Positions 59,491 to 64,000 of a stretch of DNA of 64,000 bases are shown piece after piece. Position 1 is the first letter of the stretch. The number at the start of each line of letters is the position of its first letter. The DNA comes from Solirubrobacteraceae bacterium (GTDB lineage: Bacteria; Actinomycetota; Thermoleophilia; Solirubrobacterales; Solirubrobacteraceae). The stretch covers positions 25,469 through 89,468 of the forward strand of contig JASLDD010000290.1 in the NCBI GenBank assembly GCA_030151725.1. The letters run 5' to 3'. Made by a program: the position numbers and the translations under genes. A model generated the notes under the pieces. It worked only from the letters and a program-made list of their open reading frames with translations. It searched no databases and was not told the origin of the DNA.

Positions 59491-60968
59491 GCGTGGAGCT
59501 GGAGAGCGCGCCCCGTCCGCAGCGAGGGGATGAGCTTGAGCTGCAGATCGACTCGCTGGCCTTTGGCGGCGAGGGCGTTGCGCGCCTGCACGATGGTGGC
59601 TACGTGGTCTTCGTCGCAGGCGCCATCCCCGGCGATCGGGTGCGCGCTGTGGTGCACAAGCGCAAGCGCAGCTACGCCAACGCCCGCACGCTCGAGGTGC
59701 TCGAGCCGAGCCCCGAGCGGATCCCCGCCAAGGCCGATCATCCGGGCGTTGCCTGGCAGGTCATCCCCTACAAGCAACAGCTCGAGATCAAGCGCGGCCA
59801 GGTCGACGAGGCGCTGCGCCGCATCGGGCACCTGGACGGCTTTGAGCTCGAGGACATCGTTCCGGCGATCGAACCGTGGCGCTACCGCAACAAGCTCGAG
59901 TACTCCTTCGGCAACAGCGGCGACCCCGAGCACCCGGAGCTCGTGTGCGGCTTCCATGCACCCGCCGGCGGCAACACGGTGCTGGCGATGGAGGACTGCC
60001 TGCTTGCCTCCGAGCGTGGAAACCTCGCCAGGAAGGTCGCACTGGAATGGTGCAGAGCAGAGGGGCTCAGCGCATGGGAGCGCAGCCGCTCAGAGCGTGG
60101 GCGCGGCGCGCGCGACCAGCGGGTGGGCCCAGATCAGCAGGGCCGCGCCCGCCTGCGCAACCTGGTCGTGCGCGAAGGACGCCACACCGGACGGCTGCAG
60201 GTGAGAATCGTCACCACCATGGGCGAGCTCGAGGCCGGCGCGCTTGCAGCGGCGCTCAGCGGCGCGCTCGGCGAGAGCCTCTGCGGTGTGCTTTGGACAC
60301 GCTCACGCAGCGTGGCAGAGACCACAGCCGGCGGGGAGACGGAGCTCGTGTGGGGCGAGGCCGAGCTGCCCGAGCGTCTCGGCGAGCTCGACCTGCGGAT
60401 CTCCTCCGAAGCGTTCTTTCAGACCAACACCGAGATGGCCGAGCTGCTCTATGGCGTCGTCTCCCAGTACGCGGCGCTCGAGGGTTGGGAGCGTGTTTAC
60501 GACCTCTATTCGGGAATCGGCACGATCGCCCTCACGCTCGCTCCCAAGGCCGGCGAGATGTGGGGCATCGAGCTGATCGAGCAGGCCGTCGCCGACGCCA
60601 TCGAGGGCGCCCGGCGCAACGCCATAACCAACATGCACTTCTTCGCCGGCGACACCCGCCTGGCGCTGCCCGAGCTGCTGCAGCGCGCCGGGCGCCCAGA
60701 CGTGATCGTCGTGGACCCGCCAAGGGCCGGACTCTCGAAGAAAGTGGTCCGTCGGATCATCGAAGCCTCGCCAAAGCGCATCGTCTACGTGTCATGCAAC
60801 CCCACCACCCTCGCCCCCAACGCCGCCGAACTGGTCGAGGCCGGCTGGACGCTGCGCAAGGTCCGCCCCGTGGACATGTTCCCCCAGACCCACCACATCG
60901 AGTGTGTGGCGCTGCTCGAGCGCACCGGCGATGTGCCGCGTCAACCGAACCCCGACCCCGCCCAATAG
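59487..60968 (+). CDS. TrmA/RlmD-family RNA (uracil-5-)-methyltransferase
   Basis: A 493-residue methyltransferase. The N-terminal TRAM domain (about residues 10-75: LAFGGEGVARLHDGGYVVFV) binds RNA. The catalytic half has the SAM motif VYDLYSGIGTIALTLAPKAG, VVDPPRAGLSKKVVRRI and the nucleophile cysteine in RIVYVSCNPTTLAPNAAEL. The four cysteines of the RlmD iron-sulfur cluster are absent (the segment reads HPGVAWQVIPYKQQLEIKRG). An insert of about 40 residues (GAQPLRAWARR-like in other frames; here RSERGRGARDQRVGPDQQGR) follows residue 190. The target uridine is unknown. Confidence 0.9.
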   Translation: MSVELESAPRPQRGDELELQIDSLAFGGEGVARLHDGGYVVFVAGAIPGDRVRAVVHKRKRSYANARTLEVLEPSPERIPAKADHPGVAWQVIPYKQQLEIKRGQVDEALRRIGHLDGFELEDIVPAIEPWRYRNKLEYSFGNSGDPEHPELVCGFHAPAGGNTVLAMEDCLLASERGNLARKVALEWCRAEGLSAWERSRSERGRGARDQRVGPDQQGRARLRNLVVREGRHTGRLQVRIVTTMGELEAGALAAALSGALGESLCGVLWTRSRSVAETTAGGETELVWGEAELPERLGELDLRISSEAFFQTNTEMAELLYGVVSQYAALEGWERVYDLYSGIGTIALTLAPKAGEMWGIELIEQAVADAIEGARRNAITNMHFFAGDTRLALPELLQRAGRPDVIVVDPPRAGLSKKVVRRIIEASPKRIVYVSCNPTTLAPNAAELVEAGWTLRKVRPVDMFPQTHHIECVALLERTGDVPRQPNPDPAQ

Positions 60969-60977
60969 GCTCATCGC

Positions 60978-61916
60978 ATGCGCGCTGCGACCATCCGCGA
61001 CAAGGAGATAGTGCTCGAGGAGCATCCCGACCCGGTGCCCGGCTCCGAAGAGGTGCTCGTCCGCGTTCACGGCGCGGGATTGAACGGCGCCGACATGATG
61101 CAGCGCCGCGGCCTATATCCAGCGCCCCCCGGATCGCCGCAGGACATTCCCGGGATGGAGTTCGCCGGGGAGGTCCTCTCGCTGGGCCCCGGCGCTGAGC
61201 GCTTCGCGGTCGGCGACCGGGTCATGGGCATCGTCGGCGGGGGCGCCCAGGCCGAGCTCGTCACAGCCCACGAGCGCGTGCTGATGCCCATCCCCGCAGG
61301 ACTCGACTGGCCCGAGGCCGGTGGACTGCCGGAGGTGTTCACGACTGCCCACGACGCAGTCTTCACGCAGGCCGAGCTGCGCAGCGGCGAGCGGCTGCTC
61401 GTCCATGGTGGTGCGGGTGGGGTGGGAACCGCCGCCATCCAGATCGCGCGCGCTGCCGGCGCGCGCGTGACGGCCACCGTCCGCCGGGAGGAGCTGCGCG
61501 AGCAGGTCACCGCACTCGGCGCCGACGCCATCCCCACGGAGGGATTCGCCGAGCACGGGCCCTTCGATGTGATCCTCGAGCTGGTCGGCGCACCCAACCT
61601 CGGCGAGAACCTGCAGGCGCTCGACACAGGCGGGCGCCTGACGGTGATCGGGGTCGGAGGCGGGGCCAAGGGTGAGCTGAACCTCCTGGCCCTGATGGGC
61701 AAGCGCGCGCGCATCCACGGCTCGACCCTGCGTGCTCGGCCGCTGGAGGAGAAAGCGCTGGCCGCCCGGCTGCTCGAGCGCGAGGTGCTGCCGCTGTTCG
61801 ACTCGGGTGCGCTGCGCGTGCCCGTCGCCGACACGTTCGCCCTCGACGATGCCGCTGCTGCCTATGAGCGCTTCGCCGCCGGCGGCAAGCTGGGGAAGAT
61901 CGTCATCACCCCCTAG
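60978..61916 (+). CDS. NAD(P)H quinone oxidoreductase (zeta-crystallin-like)
   Basis: A 312-residue medium-chain dehydrogenase without zinc ligands. VHGAGLNGADMMQRRGLYPA, PGMEFAGEVLSLG, the nucleotide motif LLVHGGAGGVGTAAIQIARA and the C-terminal YERFAAGGKLGKIVITP match the PIG3/quinone oxidoreductase group. It reduces quinones or enones with NADPH. It follows the RNA methyltransferase by 9 bp and may be the last gene of the argF operon. A hairpin repeat copy lies downstream. Confidence 0.93.
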   Translation: MRAATIRDKEIVLEEHPDPVPGSEEVLVRVHGAGLNGADMMQRRGLYPAPPGSPQDIPGMEFAGEVLSLGPGAERFAVGDRVMGIVGGGAQAELVTAHERVLMPIPAGLDWPEAGGLPEVFTTAHDAVFTQAELRSGERLLVHGGAGGVGTAAIQIARAAGARVTATVRREELREQVTALGADAIPTEGFAEHGPFDVILELVGAPNLGENLQALDTGGRLTVIGVGGGAKGELNLLALMGKRARIHGSTLRARPLEEKALAARLLEREVLPLFDSGALRVPVADTFALDDAAAAYERFAAGGKLGKIVITP

Positions 61917-61958
61917 CCGGTCGGCGGTGTGGCTGCCGCGCGTAGGCTATGTCTCTCC

Positions 61959-61994
61959 GCGACTGCTGTATAGCCATGGTGTGACAGCAGGCGC
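61959..61994. repeat. Hairpin repeat copy 2, between convergent genes
   Basis: GCGACTGCTGT (61959-61969) pairs with ACAGCAGGCGC (61984-61994), with one mismatch, around ATAGCCATGGTGTG. Compared with copy 1 the fifth stem pair has switched from G-C to C-G. The ninth pair is U-A here and U-G there, both allowed. It lies between the quinone oxidoreductase gene and the convergent glycosylase gene. Confidence 0.6.
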
Positions 61995-62051
61995 TGGGGA
62001 ACAAACACGACGAGAGCCGAGCCCCGCCGTCCAGCCGCGCGCCAGGCTCAA

Positions 62052-62657
62052 TCAGTAAGGGGGCTGCGCCTCGTACCACTCGCCCAGCACGCGGAAGGCA
62101 GCCCAGAAGTCGCGCTTGGCGTCCTGCTCGTCGAGCGACTCGTCGATGTTGGGCACATACAGGGCGTCGATGGTCGGGGTGAGGGATTGGATCTCGCCCA
62201 CCTTCGCCTCCAGGGGGCGTGCCAGCGGGATCTCCATCTCCTGCACCGCAGCCAATGCCTCGGCCCCCATCAGGACTACGATCTTGGGCTGCACGATGGC
62301 CATCTCCTCGACCACCCTGGCAACGCACGCGAAGTCGGCAAGCGACGCGTCGCTGAGCGGGCACTTGACACACAACGTCCCGTAGACGGCCAGTGGGTCG
62401 ATGGACAGACGCTTGAGCGACTTCATGAGCGCGCCGCCGGAGCGCCCGTAGAAAGCGACGCCCTCCTCGATCTCGGACGGGAGGGCGGAGTGCTTGAGCA
62501 GCATGATGTCGGCCTGCGGGTGACCGGAGCCGAGCACCGGCATGAGGTTGCCGCGGGGACAGTGGGGGCATGCCTGCAGCTCGCGCGTGAGCGTGTTGAG
62601 CTCGCGGATTGCGCGCTCGAGGTACTTCTCGCGGATCTCGTCATCGGTAACGGGCAT
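62052..62657 (-). CDS. Uracil-DNA glycosylase family 4-like protein, atypical active site
   Basis: A 201-residue protein. The cysteines CPHC (30, 33), Cys99 in CVKCPL and Cys111 in DFACVARVVEEM are spaced as in 4Fe-4S family 4 uracil glycosylases. YGRSGGALMKSLKRL and VVLMGAEALAAV follow the fold. Motif 1, normally GEAPGxxED, is MLLKHSALPSEIEEG, and the late HPS motif is replaced by VPNIDESLDEQ. It may have changed specificity or lost glycosylase activity. The ATG at 62657 has CGGAG upstream; an earlier ATG at 62705 is possible. Confidence 0.82.
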   Translation of the reverse strand: MPVTDDEIREKYLERAIRELNTLTRELQACPHCPRGNLMPVLGSGHPQADIMLLKHSALPSEIEEGVAFYGRSGGALMKSLKRLSIDPLAVYGTLCVKCPLSDASLADFACVARVVEEMAIVQPKIVVLMGAEALAAVQEMEIPLARPLEAKVGEIQSLTPTIDALYVPNIDESLDEQDAKRDFWAAFRVLGEWYEAQPPY

Positions 62658-62720
62658 CGACTCCGAGGGATTTGACGGGGTGTCGTCTTGTCCTTGACGG
62701 TGCATCAGGAGTTGCGCTCG

Positions 62721-63160
62721 CTACCTCCGTGGACCGCCCAGTCGCTTGAGGCGGCGGGCCTTGCTCGCGCGCCGCGCCTTTGGCGGCGTGGCCCGTGTCT
62801 GCAGGAACTTCAGCGCCTGCACGTACAAAAGCGAGGACGGACGGGTGATGATCTCGGCGTCGCGCAGAGACTGCAAGAACTCTGTCGGACCATCGAAGTC
62901 GCGCATGCGGATGCGCACCGAGCCGAGCCCTTGCGCGACGTGGGAGTCCGAGCCGGCGCCCGCCGGGATCCTGTACTTGGCGGCGAAGCGCTCTGCCTCT
63001 TCGTTGAACGCGCTGATGGCCACCCGGGGATTGAAGACCTCGATGGCGTCGAGGTGCTCGACGATCTTCAGCAGGTGCTCGTAGTCGGGCACCGAGTGCA
63101 TGCGGTCAAACGGATGGGGCACATACACGAGTCCGCCCTGGCGCTTGATGATTCGCCGCG
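62721..63160 (-). CDS. PHP-domain metal-dependent phosphoesterase, C-terminal half only
   Basis: Only the C-terminal half of a PHP-type phosphoesterase is present. It starts near RIIKRQGGLVYVPHPFDRMH, continues with EHLDAIEVFNPRVAISAFNE and IPAGAGSDSHVAQGLGSVRI (metal-binding histidines in HPFDR and GSDSH) and ends in a basic tail (KARRASKARRLKRLGG). The N-terminal half with the first HxH motif is missing: upstream of about 63160 the sequence is antisense to a glcF-like gene. It ends 63 bp upstream of the glycosylase start. The truncation may be an assembly artefact. Confidence 0.75.
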
Positions 63161-64000
63161 TGGCCTCGAGGCCGACGCGATCCTGCGCAAGTGCGTGCAC
63201 TGCGGCTTCTGCCTGGCGACGTGTCCCACGTACAACCTGCTGGGCGACGAGCTGGACAGCCCGCGCGGGCGCATCTACCTCATGAAGCAGATGCTCGAGG
63301 GCTCGGCGGTGACCGAGCGCACGCAGCTGCACCTCGATCGCTGCCTCACCTGCCGCGCCTGCGAGACGACGTGCCCATCGGGCGTCGAGTACGGGCGCCT
63401 GGTGAACATCGGGCGCGCGCTGGTGGAGGAGAAGGTCCCGCGCAAGCCCCGTGAGCGGCTTCTGCGCTGGTGGCTGAAGACATTCCTGCCCAGGCGCGCG
63501 TTGTTCGCCACAGCCGTGGCGCTCGGCCGTGCCTTCCGGCCGCTGCTGCCCGCATCGCTCGTCGCGAAGATTCCGGGGCGCCGCCCCGCCGGCCAATGGC
63601 CATCCGCGCGCCACGCCCGCCGCATGATCGTGCTCGAGGGTTGCGTGCAGCCGTCGATGGCGCCCTCGATCGACGCCGCCGCCGCGCGCGTGCTCGATCG
63701 CGTCGGCATTTCACTCGTCCGCGTGCCGCGCGGCGTCTGCTGTGGCGCCGTGGCCTTCCATCTCGACTACCAGGACGAAGGGCTCGCCTACGCGCGTGCC
63801 AACATCGACGCGTGGTGGCCGCACATCGAGAAGGGCGCCGAGGCGATCGTCATCACGGCGAGCGGTTGCGGCACGCAGGTGAAGGAATACGGGCACCTCT
63901 TGAGCCGGGACCCGGACTACGCCCACAAGGCCGCGCGTGTTTCCGCGCTGGCGCGCGACGTCTCCGAGGTGGTCGCCGCCGAACGCGCGGCGCTCGCGCA
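63150..64000 (+). CDS. glcF: Glycolate oxidase iron-sulfur subunit, N-terminally truncated and open at the window end
   Basis: The reading frame from about 63150 to the window end gives DSPRGLEADAILRKCVHCGF, then CLATCPTYNLLGDELDSPRG and RIYLMKQ, then a second cluster CLTCRACETTCPSGVEYGRL. These are the two 4Fe-4S motifs of GlcF. The cysteine-rich CCG part follows: VLEGCVQPSMAPSIDAAAAR, RGVCCGAVAFHLDYQDEGLA and ITASGCGTQVKEYGHLL. No start codon of the right context is present, and about the first 10 residues are missing. The sequence looks proteobacterial to the eye. No glcD or glcE is visible. Probable assembly junction upstream. Confidence 0.85.

Noticed and set aside
63161..63614. N-terminal part of the PHP frame upstream of the junction
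   Set aside because: The minus-strand frame stays open, but its translation has no PHP motifs and is antisense to the glcF iron-sulfur motifs.

Overview
The window is a high-GC bacterial chromosome segment of actinobacterial character, probably Thermoleophilia/Solirubrobacterales. That placement is inferred from gene content and style: an F420-type nitroreductase, a long mycobacterial-type transaldolase, paired acyl-CoA dehydrogenases, many GTG starts and very GC-rich third positions. No rRNA or other marker gene is present to settle it.

Positions 1 to about 27.3 kb form a catabolic island. It holds the end of an electron-transfer flavoprotein alpha subunit, an acyl-CoA dehydrogenase, an XRE-cupin regulator, two class III aminotransferases, two RidA proteins, a hydroxypyruvate-isomerase-like barrel protein, two complete HyuA/HyuB (ATP-dependent hydantoinase/oxoprolinase type) pairs on either side of a TetR regulator, an F420-dependent reductase, a split peptide/opine-type ABC transporter, a beta-keto acid cleavage enzyme (BKACE), a GDSL hydrolase, a zinc alcohol dehydrogenase, a MaoC-type hydratase and an MFS transporter. 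Nearly every promoter in the island carries a related ATAYCGRYC..TCG-like operator (eight sites). The likely job is uptake of a nitrogenous compound, ATP-driven opening of a cyclic amide (lactam or hydantoin class), transamination, and CoA-dependent chain breakdown; the substrate is unknown.

From 27.3 to 47 kb lie mostly housekeeping and envelope genes: glycerol kinase, a polysaccharide deacetylase, an amidohydrolase, a tRNA-like gene with a hairpin inserted in its D-loop, a decayed stretch with a TetR remnant, an alpha/beta hydrolase, transketolase and transaldolase, a duplicated-domain lipoprotein, a short-chain dehydrogenase, a GH76-like enzyme, a lytic-transglycosylase-like protein, a two-gene acyl-CoA dehydrogenase operon, a D,D-carboxypeptidase with a small membrane partner, a rhomboid protease, and lipB-lipA.

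From 47 to 58 kb are a vapBC module, the pyruvate (or branched-chain) dehydrogenase operon E1alpha-E1beta-E2 with two extra upstream genes, a collagen-like secreted protein, dihydrolipoamide dehydrogenase, and thiamine genes (thiE facing thiO-thiS-thiG). Lipoate synthesis, E1/E2/E3 and thiamine synthesis together supply the 2-oxoacid dehydrogenase and transketolase with enzyme and cofactors.

From 58 to 63.1 kb are a cupredoxin lipoprotein, argF, a TrmA/RlmD-family RNA methyltransferase, a quinone oxidoreductase, a family-4-like uracil-DNA glycosylase and the C-terminal half of a PHP phosphoesterase. At about 63.15 kb this truncated gene abuts, head to head, an N-terminally truncated glycolate oxidase iron-sulfur subunit that runs off the window. 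The protein looks proteobacterial, so the join may be an assembly chimera.
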